Below are positions 1 through 11,381 of a stretch of DNA of 42,417 bases, in pieces. The notes below the pieces were generated by a model. That model ran no database searches. It was not told where the DNA came from and was given only the letters and a program-made list of their open reading frames with translations. A program made the position numbers and the translations under genes. Every line of letters begins with the position of its first letter. Positions within the stretch are counted from its first letter, which is position 1. The DNA is from Scytalidium lignicola (taxonomy: Eukaryota; Ascomycota; Leotiomycetes), in contig NCSJ02000353.1 in the NCBI GenBank assembly GCA_002812745.2, forward strand, positions 1 to 42,417, given 5' to 3'.

Positions 1-2171
1 ACAAAATTCAAAGGGTATGTTATTACTTCTTAGTTGAACTGTTGATTAATCCTTTGTATTAATTTGTCTTCTCCTAATAATATAATAAGTAATTCTAAAG
101 GTAATGAATCTTCCTCTAGTTCATTAACTATAAATAACACTTCTATATCTTAGTTAACTTGTTTGATTATAATCTTGACAAGTTCCCTTTATTCTTGTTA
201 AGTATAATATAGTTCAACTTCAAGTAATTGTTTTATTGATTTTCTTAAGCCTTAGANTTTCTTTATATTATATTTTTACCTTTGTTCAATCTTGTTAAAA
301 GGTTATTATTAAAAGTCCTTCTTATTATAAATTGTATTACTCTTATAAGACATAGCTTAATCCTTCTTCTATTATCATTTAAACATTTTTAAGCATTTAG
401 TTGAAATCATCTTAAATCTAAGTTCTCTTTACTAACAAGAGAAATTTATATGTTCTCCTTTTTATAACAATACTTTAAAGGTTAATCTTATAAACTAAAG
501 CAAGATCTTCAAGGTTAAGTTCTTGTTCTTTAACAATTACTTCTTCTTATTATATAATTCTATAAAGTTAACTTTTATCTAGGATTTCTTATCCTCTTAA
601 TTCTCTTATACTAATTGTTAGATAATATCTTAAGATTAATACTTCCTCAGAAATAAGATATTATTCTATTAGTATAACCTTAAAGTTTGTTAGTATAATT
701 ATCTAGATTTTATTAACTCTTAGAATTAATTTCTATTTATCTTAACTCTTAACTTCCTCCTTGTTCTAAGGGTATTTTACATGTTAAGTCCTTTTCATTA
801 TTATAGATATTACCTTATTAACTTCTTTATTAGATGTCTTTTCTAAGTTCAAGCTTTTCTGTTCTGATAATTCTAACAAGATATCTTCAATTCTTAAGAT
901 TTTCATAACTTCAACTTTAATTAACATACTTAACTTGTTATCCTTCTTATAAGTATTTATTATATATTTAAGAAGTTTACACTTAAAATATAACTTGTTT
1001 TTTCTTCTCTTATTAAGTTCTTCAAAGAAGATTCCAAAGGAATTCTCTCTTTTGTTTCTTCTCTTAAAGTACTTCTTTCCTTTCCCTTTAAAGATTTTTC
1101 CTTTCTTTATAATATTTAACTTTATTAAGTCTTCTTAATCCTTCTTCTTATTAGTCTTTCNTTTTATTAAAGTAAGATTTATCCTTTTTGTCCAAGCTTA
1201 TCTTATACTGCTCATTCTTAATCTTGATAAACAAGTTAATAAAAATATCAAATATAATAATTACAAGTTGTTAATACAATTCCTCTTTAATAAAGTCCTT
1301 TAAGCTAATTCTATACTAATGTATATATACTTCTTCTTCTTAGTTAACTGATATTATATACTAATAATAAAGTATTACATATTCATTAAGGCTCTTGGTT
1401 TGTTTAAAATAAGCTAATCATCTCTTAGTATTCCTTTTTTTATCAACATCTTTATACAAACATTTAAGTTCCTTTGTATAATTAACTTAACTTATAATAA
1501 TGTTAATTACTTCTTACTTCTTTATTTCTTTATTTGTTATGAACTATTCATCCTTAAAGAGTTAAAACTAAGTTTTGGTTATTTCTCTTAAGTATGTTAA
1601 TACTTATAAAACCTTATACATGTCTTTAAACAATAATTAATTATTCAACACTAAATAAGTTCTTGTTTAAATAAGATATACTTTTAACTTCTTTTTATCC
1701 TTATAGAATAAGTTTAACCTAGTGATTTTAACTTCTTTAAGAGTTATTATTAGGATTTGCTCAATGTTGTTTTCTAATTCAAAGTCTAGATTAAGGTTTA
1801 AGCTTAAAACNTTTTAATATTAAAACTAATTTTAAGTTAGATTTGAATAATAAAGATATTAACTTCTTTCTTATAACTCTTGATAATTCTTTAACAATTA
1901 ATCCTTTTATTAACTTAGTAAATTGTTTTAATAGTATAATAACTTCCTCTAACACTCCTCTTTAGATATTAGTTTCCTTGATAATTTAATTCTTACTTAA
2001 GTCTTCTTCAGAATTATCTTCTGAACTTTCTTTAAATCTTTCTTCAGATTCCTCTTCAGATTCTTCTTCAAAGCCTTCTTCAGAACCTTCTTCAAGTTGT
2101 TGTTTGTTGTTATTATCTATTGGTATGTTTATTTTCAAATCCTGATTTATCAAGATAAGTAATGTTCAAAA
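1..2171 (-). pseudogene. RIP-degraded gag region of an LTR retrotransposon, running off the left edge
   Basis: Very AT-rich DNA with no usable ORF. Read on the minus strand from about 2150 to 1190, one conceptual frame gives a gag-like protein interrupted mainly by TAA/TAG. It has an acidic, Glu/Ser-rich N-terminus (2040-2120, repeated EE/SEE blocks) and later a stretch reading AYFKQTKSLNEYV near 1400, like the capsid region of fungal gag proteins. The stops sit where CAA/CAG would be expected, which fits RIP. The gag lies directly downstream (minus strand) of the LTR at 2172-2513. The rest of pol and the second LTR would lie beyond position 1. Whether it is Copia or Gypsy cannot be decided from what remains. 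Confidence 0.6.
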
Positions 2172-2513
2172 TGTTATAAAACTATATTATTCAGGTTACT
2201 GGATAGCTAAGGTAAAGTAGATATTCAAGGATAGTAAAAACAAAAAACACTTGAATAAATAACTAAGTTAAAGGTAAGATTTAATAATGTACTTAAGTTG
2301 AACATAAGGAGTCTACTCTTATGTTCTTATAGTATACTTATATAAATAATAAAATACAATTAAATCCCTTAAAGTCTTTAAAGTCCTTTAGAATCTCTTA
2401 GAGATCTTAAAACTTCATCACATGACCTTTGATTGTTAAGTTCTCTATGTACACTTTTTGTATACTAAGCCTTAAGCTTACACTAATTAGCTTGTTAAGT
2501 AAAACCTATAACA
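2172..2513 (-). repeat. Long terminal repeat (342 bp) of the left-edge retrotransposon
   Basis: The segment begins TGTTATA and ends TATAACA, the short inverted ends expected of an LTR (TG...CA). It sits immediately upstream of the gag relic when read on the minus strand, where a 5' LTR should be. Related sequence (core ACTTAAGTTGAA(C/T)ATAAGG) recurs near 31630 and, more diverged, near 42320 in the same orientation, so this is a dispersed family. Only one LTR of the element is inside the window, so the assignment rests on end structure and position. Confidence 0.55.
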
Positions 2514-3304
2514 AAAAGGGTTATTTAAAGTATTTTAACTTCTAAACTCTATAGAATAACTTATAAGTTTAATATAAGAACCTTTATCAAATTTACTATT
2601 AATAAGGCTTTAAAGATTAACCTCTTACTAACTCTTTATACAAACTTAAAATCACTTTATAATTGCTTTGTCAAGTTAAGAACTATACAAGAAAAGCATT
2701 TGATAATCAATGTAATGTGCTTTTGTTAAGCTTATAAATAACAAGAGATTGTAAAGGTTAAATGAATACAAGGAACTATAAATCCAGTTGATTCTATAAC
2801 TAAGGAGAAGTCTTCAAACACTTTAAAGCAATTAGTAGATATGAATAAAGTGCAATTAGAAGTGGTAGAATGGGTAAAATGTAAAAGAAGTGAAGGAAAT
2901 AATAGTAAAGTTTGAACAATAACTTGGAGCTAAGCCCAAATAGGCAATTAACATGTAATCAGGAGAAAACAACGGATTTAAGCTTTTTACAACTTTATGG
3001 CTTTTATATGATAGTTTGACAATTTTCAGAGTAATTCTAGTGTTGGTGGACTAGTCATGTGTAGACGCAATCAGTCATATACTAGTTAGTCCTAATTAGG
3101 TAGTAAGGAGTTATAACCTTAAGTTACAACTTTACCCCACTACCTTTACAATCAATCAACTATTAACATAACTAGTATATCACTTATAAAGTGATATACT
3201 ACATGTTATATTAGTAGTATACTGACAATTAGTTATATTTGAGTATAAAAAGTATTTACTTATAAGTAATAAACTTTATAATCTTAAAAACTTCAACAAA
3301 TATC
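2514..3304. other. AT-rich intergenic/repeat DNA with an LTR-like fragment
   Basis: No coding potential is seen. Bases about 3079-3245 contain a motif (GTTAGTCxTAATTAGGTA followed by an ACTTTAC-containing stretch) that recurs at about 30975-31110 and 32320-32475, so it is part of a dispersed degraded repeat. The remainder is unassigned. Confidence 0.4.
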
Positions 3305-3367
3305 TTTAAAAGGGTTTACTTAAATCCACATAACACTTACCTAAATCCACGCAAAATCGCCGGTACC
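3305..3367 (+). repeat. Left terminal inverted repeat of the MULE
   Basis: It starts TTTAAAAGGGTTTACTTAAA and ends CGCCGGTACC. Its reverse complement matches 5809-5871 with a few C/T or G/A differences, the pattern RIP would leave. Confidence 0.85.
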
Positions 3368-3559
3368 AAATATACCTAGACTACCCCTTCTTATAGTAAT
3401 TTGTTAGTAATCTTGATATCCTACTATATCCTACTTGTATACACCAAGATGTATCATTGTCATGTTTACATGTTCAATTATATAAAATTTAAAACACTTA
3501 ATTGAAGTTATTTCTAATTGTTTTAAAGTTTATTTTTGCTTAAAATAACTACTTAAATG

Positions 3560-5460
3560 CTATTTTTATACAGTCCTCTGCCTTCAGAAGTATTATATAC
3601 TAATTTACCTTCATTATTTGCTTTAATCCAAGCTTTTGCATGTGTGAATGGATATGCATTTGTTGTTTATGATAAAAAGCCTTAAAAAGTAGTATATACT
3701 TATAATCAAGCAGGGAAATATCAATCGAAGGGTAAAAAGGATAATGTTTACAAATCAAAACGTTGAAATTCTACTTCTAAGAAGTATAGTTGCTATATAA
3801 GAATAATTGCTAAAGTAGAAGGAAATAAGTAAAGGTTAAAGGTTATAAAACTTACACATAACCATAATGCCTTTACAGTATTTTAAGCTTATACAATGCA
3901 TAGAATAGTTACTTTAGATCCTCAGATTCATGCTTAGATTTTGTCTAAAGCTTATTCTAACATCTAAAATGCTTAAATATTAAGTTCTCTTTGAATTGAG
4001 CATTTACAAGTCTTGATTATAATAAGTAATATTACTAATATTATTCAAATAACAAGATTATAAGTATTAAGAGGAAGAACATTAATTTAATAGTTATTAT
4101 ATACTTGAATATAATCCTTTATCTTTTATTTGTTAATAATTTAAAGTTAAACTTAAAGAACAAGGTTTTAATCTATTATATTTAATGAATTTAACAAATA
4201 ATCTGGTTTACCTTTTTTACCTTTACTTAAAAGTGATTATATTATATTAACAACATCTTAATATATTATTAATAGATTGTATATATAAAACCAATTGATT
4301 TTACATGTTATTATTCAATATATATGTTATAACTGATGGTAAAAAAGTAATTTAATTAAGATTAGCGTTTTTATCAGAAGAAATTGAAAAGTCATATGAC
4401 TAAGTCTTAAGCTGATTTTAAGAGATGATGAATTAATATAATATTGTAAAGTTACTTTTTATAATAATTAATAAGGAATTAACTTTAATAAAAAGTATTA
4501 ATATATATTTCCTTAAATTCAATCATTTCCTTTATCAATAACATGTTAATATAAATGTATTAACAAAAATAAAGTGATTTTTCTCTCTTTTAATAAAGGA
4601 AGATAATATATATAAAAGGCATTCTACTTTTTAAGAATTCTTAAAGCTCTAAGAAACTCTTTTAGATTTTCCTTCTCTTGAAGCTTACATATTAAATCTT
4701 ATTAAACTGTAAGTGTATCCTTGTATAATAGTCAAATATGTAAAGAATACATAGTTAATCTTATAAAAGGAAAAGTTAATTTAGTATTAGATAAATTAAC
4801 ATTATTATTTCAAGATGCTTATAATTTCCTTTGTTGAAGGTTGTTATAACATATTAAAGTTATATTTACAATGTAGAAATGATAATTTAAATAATATGTT
4901 TAAGTGCTTATTTTTGTTCTGAGTATCTTAGTAAAAGAGTATAAAGATAATTATAGTATAAGAACAACTTCGTCGAAAATACTATATTAATATATATTTA
5001 TTCTTTATGGTTTTAAGTTATGTTTATGATTATGCCTTTGAAAGGATAATAACTGAACAAGTTAAAATACTAAAAATTACAATACTTAATATTCTAAAAT
5101 ATAATTGTATAATACAATGTGTAATAAGTCTTCCTTGTTATTACTTGATATGGAAAAGAAAAAGAGATAAAGGAGTGATTCACCTTGAAGATATATATTA
5201 ACATTAGTATTATAACAAGTTAAATGAAAGTACTCTTGTAGTTTCTTATATTCAAGTGCTTATTCTAAATCCACAGGTTATATAAGGAAAAGGCAAGCTT
5301 AGAGGTACTTTAGGGAAAGGTTAGAAGTTGAATAATAATACAATTTCTAGTACAAAGCATTTGCCCTCTACTTTTGAGCTTCTTAGTAGCTTAGCTCTGC
5401 TAGCTTTAGAGGTCTTAGCTCTTAAAATACCTTCCAAAAGCATAGAGTTGACACCAGGAA
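3560..5460 (+). pseudogene. MULE transposase relic
   Basis: At 3570-3890 a conceptual reading gives a FAR1-like DNA-binding region: a phrase like QAFACVNGYAFVVYD, then a basic Lys/Ser-rich stretch and THNHN, which resembles the start of fungal MULE transposases. The frame is broken by TAA/TAG codons. At 5007-5201 a 64-codon open stretch carries C-x4-LPCYYLIWKRKRDKGVIHLEDI, the SWIM zinc-finger region near the C-terminus of MULE transposases. It is followed to about 5460 by a basic low-complexity tail. The central DDE catalytic region is not readable. The protein cannot be functional. Confidence 0.7.
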
Positions 5461-5808
5461 AGGAGATATATATTATGTGATTTAAGTGTACAGTTACTAG
5501 AATTAGGATACAACGAATTCAAGAAATAAGTAGAGATATGTACGAACTTGGGATAGTATAAGAACGAGGATATCAACGAGGAATTTCATCGATATATTAT
5601 ACAGATTCTATGGAGGAGACAGCTAAACTGGCTGACAAGGCAATGCAAGCTTCAGAGGCCTAGGAGGTGGTTCAAGAAACCCAAGATTGTATTGAAATAT
5701 TATTATAATTTAGTGTACCCTTACAGAATTAATCGTATTGTGCGATTTCTTATTCTCATAGTAATTTGTATGTGCGACCAAGATAAACTTATGCCTGGGG
5801 TTATTGCC

Positions 5809-5871
5809 GGTACCGGCGATTTTGTGTGGATTTAGGTAAGTGTTGCGTGGATTTAAGTAAACCCCTTTAAA
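5809..5871 (-). repeat. Right terminal inverted repeat of the MULE
   Basis: Inverted copy of 3305-3367. Its inner end lies in the palindrome GCCGGTACCGGC (5806-5817). Confidence 0.85.
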
Positions 5872-5940
5872 AGTATAATAACTTCTTGGTCTTCTTAATC
5901 ATTGTAATTTTATAAACTTTTAAATTCTTTTATATACTTG

Positions 5941-6071
5941 TGTAATTCTATAGTAAAAATNAAAAGTAAAGTAAAAGATTGTAGTTTTAATAATTTGATA
6001 TATTAAAGCTTGTAATTCTATAGTAAAAATAAAAGTAAAGTAAAAGATTATAGTTTTAATAATTTGATATG
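5941..6071 (+). repeat. Two-copy 70-bp tandem repeat
   Basis: TGTAATTCTATAGTAAAAAT begins at 5941 and again at 6011. The following roughly 55 bp are nearly identical. Any ORF here only reflects the repeat and is not a gene. Confidence 0.85.
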
Positions 6072-6849
6072 TTATTTCTAGTCCAGAATAAAAATTAATA
6101 AAAATAAGAGATAAAAGAATGGTTTTTCGAATAGAATTAGTCAATTAACTGATTATACAACTTTGTAAGTAAACTATTAAATATCTAACCAAATATNATT
6201 TTTTAAACAAAAANCAAGTTCAATAATAATAACTANCAAAAAGAGATTACAAAATATTTTATTAATTAAGTTATGATTGTTAAATAATTGTTTCCTTTCT
6301 TCGATTAAAGTAAATTATAACTTTGTAAAAGGACTATTAAATGTCTTACTAAATAAGTTGTAATCTTTTGAGATTCAGCTTTAAAAGAGGACTACCGAAT
6401 ATCTTACCAATTAAACAATAATCTCCTGATCTGTATATATAAACTAATTAATTAAAAATTAATTAATTAAAACTAAAAATTAAATTAATCTTTTTTAACC
6501 CTGTTAATAAATATATTAAGTTATAAACTTAAATATATTAATAAATATCTTTATATAATAAGATAAAAAACAGTTAAATTAAACTTTATAAAAAATTATA
6601 ATTGAAATAAAGTATAATATAAAAAGATAGTAAACTAGATTATAAAGTAATAAGTATATAAGAATTTAAATAACTTAAGTTTAAGTTTTCAAATAAAACT
6701 TTGTCCTTTGCTCATTTATTATTAATTATTCTCTTGTTATTAGCAGAATGCAAATAAAGGATGAGAATATTAGTAGAAGAAACCATGTACTGTAGCTTAA
6801 GAAGTCTTTACAGACGCTTATAAATTAGGAGGTCAAATAAAGAGTATGA
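6072..6849. other. AT-rich DNA with a short degenerate repeat
   Basis: No gene is seen. A motif of about 35 bp (CTTTGTAA...ACTATTAAAT.TCT.ACCAAAT) recurs at about 6166, 6319 and 6381. TTAATTAA-rich simple sequence lies at 6440-6485. This stretch separates the transposon relics from the truncated P450. Confidence 0.4.
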
Positions 6850-7747
6850 TTGCAAAAAACCAAAAAAAAATCCAGGGAAAGTAACAACCAATGCGCTAAG
6901 TCATAACTATCCCATGATAGGATTGAAAATATGGTTGGTTTAGATCTTCTCTGTTGAAGCATGCTCCCCCCTCTCCGAAAGCGTACTCGGAAATAATATC
7001 GTGGGTGGCAGCACGATACAGTATGCTCAGATTTATTAGTTGCTTAGTCTCAACATCATCATCTAGACAGTCGAAGATTTGACCGAGTATATTCACAATG
7101 GTTGGGCCAAGGCGGCGGGTGTTCTGCTTAGAGAAGAATGGGCTCAGAGCTGCCCGGCGACTTTTGTGCAAGTCATTATTTTTGCTACCGAGAGCTGTCG
7201 GTGAAGCACCTAGCCCATTGACTTATCTCTGGCCCTTGTCGGGCCTCTTTCCCGGCCCACAGTAGAGTTGATCAATATATTCGGGGTCGTTAATGTGTAT
7301 TCCATCTGGCGATATCCTAATAATCGGACCTGCCAACACAATTACTAGTGAATGGCTGGATAGTTTCAGAGATACCTACCGTACTGCTTGTGCATCTCCT
7401 CGATCTACCAGATGTAGAGTCCCTTGTGAATTACGTCATGGTAGAAGGCATAGAAGCGTGTTGCAGTTATCAGAAACTCAACTTGTCACGCTCACCTTTC
7501 TAACAGTTGATAGAACAGGGAAGGGAAGAACAATGGCCGCCTAGCACTGGTTCGTGGTATTGAGCAGTGCCAAGTGCGGACGTACCAGCAAGTTTGGGGC
7601 CCGGAATATGGGACAGGGGCTCAAATATAAGCGGTAGAAGACTCTGGATACGATGAAAAGCACAAGTACACTGAATATGTTTGTCGCCGTAAGGTAATCT
7701 CCAACCTGGCTTTGCCCAAATTTGGATGCCTCGGCTTTTGTAAACAT
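6850..7747 (-). pseudogene. Cytochrome P450, N-terminal half only, disrupted
   Basis: Read from an ATG at 7745-7747, the product begins with a hydrophobic anchor segment (residues about 24-36) followed by the YRLYLSP and HIPGPK hinge motifs typical of microsomal fungal P450s. A 1-nt deletion in a C run near 7610 shifts the frame between these two motifs. Downstream, P450-like blocks GPIIRISPDGIHI (about 7275-7315) and HKSRRAALSPFFSKQ (about 7130-7170) are recognisable, as is an intron at about 7323-7372 (GTAGGT...GGCAG). Two in-frame stops (TAG near 7400, TAA near 7225) interrupt the exons. The similarity stops near 6855 at the AT-rich flank, so the I helix, ExxR and the heme-binding Cys loop are all missing. 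The style resembles fungal P450s annotated as trichodiene oxygenase-like, but subfamily and substrate cannot be assigned. It cannot make an active enzyme. Confidence 0.85.
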
Positions 7748-8199
7748 CGTGTACCACGAGCAGATGCCCAGTCAACTTGAAAGGACTGTGAGGAAGAGTT
7801 TATTGTATTGAACTAGGTGTTTCTATTATTTTACACAGCATCTGTGCTAGAGTGTTTATGCGATGGTCACAGCTTCCAATTGGCTAGCCTCCACTGAGGG
7901 CAGTACTTACGTACTTCTTACGTACATAAATACGTTGATAACTGGTCAGGTGATTTAATATAGGTAAGAATTGTGGCTTCAAGGCGGTGAATATTCATTT
8001 TATGATTATAGTGAAGCGGGGTCTGCTGCCTCCTTCGACAGACCTGGTGTATCTGGAGGGATCTTTAACTGATGTTAAAGAAAAAGGACAGGATCTTTGA
8101 ACTTCATGATAAACGGCTATTTTGTCTCGCATTGGTTACGGTGGAGTAAGAGATAATCAAAAGTCGGTTTCCACCCACACTGCTCCACAGTGCCCGGGT
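7748..8199. other. Intergenic region between the P450 relic and the MFS gene
   Basis: It contains the former P450 5' flank and the 3' flank of the MFS gene. A small repeated motif CTTACGTAC occurs twice at about 7905-7925. No gene is seen. Confidence 0.4.
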
Positions 8200-9882
8200 C
8201 TAATAAGTCGAAATAGCTTTGGCCCTCAACCTTGACCCATACTTCCACACAAATATTGGGAGAGGAACAATGAGCACCAAGCCCGCGAAAGCCAGTATAC
8301 TATTAGACCAGCCATACCCAAGGGCTTGGTACATACTCGGAGCGAACAAGGGGAACAAGAAAGCCATTAAGCTGTTAACAAATTGTGTTGCTGCCATGGC
8401 GCTGCTCGTATAGTCCCCGTACGAGTCAATGACATATGCGGTCACTAAACCATCTATTGTTAGTGATTTTTCTCTAATACTCTAGAAGTTGTAAGAGAGG
8501 ACGTCAAAGATATTCACCTGGCATGCCTCCTAGCTGCATCCCGAACATCATGATGAAGACCCCAACATCAATGATGAGCCAGTATAGCTGAAAATGGGCC
8601 GTCCACCCATATACTAATAATCCCAACCAAGAGGCAATTATGCCTGGGAACATCAGTGGAATGCGGGATTCGGGAGCAGAGTTTTGCGCCTGTCGCCTCT
8701 TATAAAAATAGTCCATCATAGGCCCACCGAGCTGCGAAGCAGCTAGCTCGCCCAACGAACAGGCAATGTAATGTAGTCCACTGATCTCCACGGATTGATG
8801 GTACTGTAACAACCACAGGTTCGAGAAAGTGGAGAGTGTGATATACAAGATGCCGTAGTTAAAACCTGACAGAATAGAAGAGACTTGGATGATAGGGTGG
8901 AAGATAAGGAGACGGAGTGGACGCTTCAAAGTCCGCGCGAGAACAGCTATGGTAGACCTCTCACCGTCAAGCTGCTCACTTTGTGTAAAGTACCGTGTGT
9001 CACTGGTCTGCTGACGAAGGCATTTGGCACGATGTCGGAGTATGAGCGCTCCATACGTTTCATTGAAGCAGAAAAACGACACAAGGATCATGACGGCTTG
9101 GAATATAGACGTTGACCAAAATATCCACCTCCAGGTTGTGCGCGCAGCCATAAAACCGCCAATAATGGGGCCTATACTATTAATTAGCTGAGTCTTTGAT
9201 TCATGTAGGCTGCTAATTCACGTCCTGGATAGCGTACGACATTGCTTCGACCACAGCATTCGATCCCAAGGAACTTACCAACGGCAGCGCCCAGCAACGG
9301 GATAACTAAGTAAACACCTAAAGAACGTCCTCTCTGTTCTGGCCTCCACATATCTCCCAGAACGCCGCCAGCAAGCGCATATATAGCACTAGCACCAAAG
9401 CCTGCGAGAAAGCGAGCGGCGATAAGTGTCCCTTTGGTAGTAGCAAAACCACAAACCACGTTCCACACGAGGAACCAGACGTTCGAGGTGTGTAAAATAA
9501 CCTGTCTCCCGTAAATCTCTGACAATGGGCCTATTAAAAGCGGACCGAAAGCTGTTGCTAACAGGTAAATAGACAGGGATATGGCTGACTCGGTTGCATT
9601 CATGTTGAGTTCGCTGGCAATAGTCGATAAAGCAGGCGCCATGATTGTTGAAACCATGATGCGGTTAAATCCTGTCGCCGACAGGACGTCTGTCACCATC
9701 CATTTGCGGCTTGTTGACCAGTCGAGAGGATTTTCAGCATCGTAAGGTTGATCGAACGCCACGAGAAATGGATCGGACTCCTTTGCGGTGTGTGCAGTAA
9801 CCAGCGTGGTCATCTTACCTAATTCTAGCGTAGATGGATCGAGTGCCACTTCAATATAGTCATGATTTCCGGGAGTCGCCAT
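8200..9882 (-). CDS. MFS transporter, DHA1 (drug:H+ antiporter-1) type
   Basis: Predicted 503-residue plasma-membrane exporter. Three exons, 9882-9279, 9171-8518 and 8453-8200, are joined by introns of 107 bp (GTAAGT...TATAG) and 64 bp (GTGAAT...AATAG), and phases close exactly. Visible features are a cytosolic N-terminus of about 60 residues with ENPLDWS just before the first membrane helix, as in fungal DHA1 multidrug and polyamine-type carriers. MFS motif A is present as GPLSEIYGRQ (residues 118-127), then GPIIGGF after exon junction 1, a central cytosolic loop, and a C-terminal half ending soon after the last helix. Length and helix spacing are normal for a 12-TM DHA1 protein. The ATG has a good context (ACCATGGC). 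The neighbouring P450 relic and methyltransferase suggest export of a small molecule, but the substrate is unknown. No defects are seen. Confidence 0.9.
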
Positions 9883-10149
9883 GGTAAAATTTAAATGTCA
9901 ACCGCCTAAAATGAAGACAACCTAGTAGCTTATAAGGTGGAGTCGTGAAAGAAAATACGAGGGTTGATGTCCCCAATATGAAGTCGCAAAGGCAGGTGGG
10001 AAAGCACAGATGGGATAAAGGCTACGTAACAAGTTCATTTATACAAGAAAGATGGAAACAAGAGTGGAAGAAATGAAATTTATAGTGGCAGGCAATACTT
10101 AGCACTATATTATTTTCCAATTTCTCCGACCCGATGTCATTGAATCAGA

Positions 10150-10164
10150 TTATCAGATTAGATA
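10150..10164. promoter_or_regulatory. Paired GATA-factor sites upstream of the MFS gene
   Basis: TTATCAGAT at 10150-10158 is the reverse complement of ATCTGATAA, matching the consensus ATCWGATAA reported for SREA-type iron-responsive GATA factors. A second GATAAG follows at 10161. The pair lies about 265 bp upstream of the MFS ATG. Function is inferred only from the match. Confidence 0.35.
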
Positions 10165-11286
10165 AGATTGTGCCTTGTCTGTTGTCTTTTTCGCAGGCAA
10201 CAGCGACCATTTGGTTAGGCTAGCCCGAAATGGGGTTACAAAAAACAGGCGGAGATTGCTGCCTACTGTAGGAACCCTTTATATGGCGACAACTGTAAAG
10301 CTAAGTACATAGCTGAGCGGGAAATGCGCCTCCTAAAAGATGCTCTTAACCAGTACCGGTCAACGGACGGTTCATTCTATTACTATCTTGACGCCCTATG
10401 TGGGGCCTGATTTACTAGTGGACCTGTTGATGTGGATTGCGATGTGAGGCCTTGTCTGCTGCAACTTCGCTCTCTGTTCAACAGTTTGGCTTTCGTGATT
10501 GTGGGGAGATCGCCGAAGCGAAAAGAGCAGACTTGGTCTTCGTCAGGGGAGGTGTCACACAAAAACTCCAGAACATATGGCATTGTTTGTGTTTGGAAAG
10601 AAGGCCTCAAGCTGAGGCCGGTATGACTGAGATATTAGCGTATGTTAAATCGCTGTTGAGTTATAACAACGATGCGCTTATACGCATGGTAAATGAAATC
10701 TTATTTAGGTAAGCTCTTCTGCATATGTGCTCAAACAGATTCAAGTCATTGCGTTCTCGGGATATACGTGTGAGCCGAGAATTCAGTCAACCATATTGTA
10801 TGAATAGGTCAGAATAACTACTAGTGAACATTTATACAGCTAAGCTGAGGAGCAGCGCAGCATACATGCAATAGCTAGCCAAAAAGAAATAAATAAAAAA
10901 ACGATAAGTGGAATTTTATCCTCCTTCTCAACTTATGTAACGCCTGAAGCAAATATTTAGGTTTGAGCTAAATCTACACACCTAGCGTGTCCTTATATCT
11001 ACACACACCACCAAATTACAATAGATGCAAGAAAGTTTAAGCGAGAACATGTTTATGCGAGGAAAATATAAACGAGAGCATTTTAGCTCTTACTTTGACT
11101 AACATTTTTACAATAAATTTATATAAAACTTATACAATTAACCCCAAGTCCTAGGTTTGTTTTCAGCACAAAGTTACTTATATTTTAAATCAGAGACTCT
11201 TACCGATAAATTCATCTTAAATGACGAAATACCGGTTCTAGGCGTATGAGTACTACCACTATCAATAACTTGAAGGTCGCACTCAG

Positions 11287-11381
11287 TCTCAGCTTTCGCT
11301 GAGATGTAATTTCGAAGGAGCTTCGCTCGCTCCTACTACTTAATCGGGACTAGCCTGCAGGAACACGTAAATATCACGTGT
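11287..11381. other. Three consecutive short hairpins
   Basis: There are three perfect stems in 95 bp. TCTCAGC/GCTGAGA has a TTTC loop (11287-11304), AGGAGC/GCTCCT has a 7-nt loop (11316-11334), and ACACGT/ACGTGT has a 7-nt loop (11363-11381). They could be a structured RNA, a fossil repeat or chance. No known RNA family is recognised. Confidence 0.3.

Larger units (their letters stand above)
3305..5871 (+). mobile_element. Mutator-like (MULE) DNA transposon, RIP-inactivated
   Basis: The element is bounded by inverted repeats of about 63 bp: 3305-3367 at the left and 5809-5871 at the right. They match base for base except for a few transitions. Both contain a doubled TAAATCCAC(A/G)-type motif and end internally in CGCCGGTACC. 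Between them, on the plus strand, are relics of a MULE transposase. The interior is heavily AT-biased, while the inner ends of the TIRs stay GC-rich. The total length of about 2.57 kb suits a single-gene fungal MULE. I could not identify a convincing 9-bp target duplication, probably because the flanks are mutated as well. Confidence 0.8.

Noticed and set aside
5007..5201. 64-codon ORF as a standalone gene
   Set aside because: It lies between the MULE inverted repeats and encodes the SWIM zinc-finger region of the transposase.
3290..5885. A 9-bp target duplication for the MULE
   Set aside because: The flanks immediately outside the inverted repeats do not match; any duplication has been blurred by mutation or the element ends are slightly different.
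5920..6144. 74-codon minus-strand ORF with hydrophobic repeats
   Set aside because: It is generated by the 70-bp AT-rich tandem repeat; composition is not gene-like.
8885..9115. 76-codon plus-strand ORF
   Set aside because: Antisense to exon 2 of the MFS gene.
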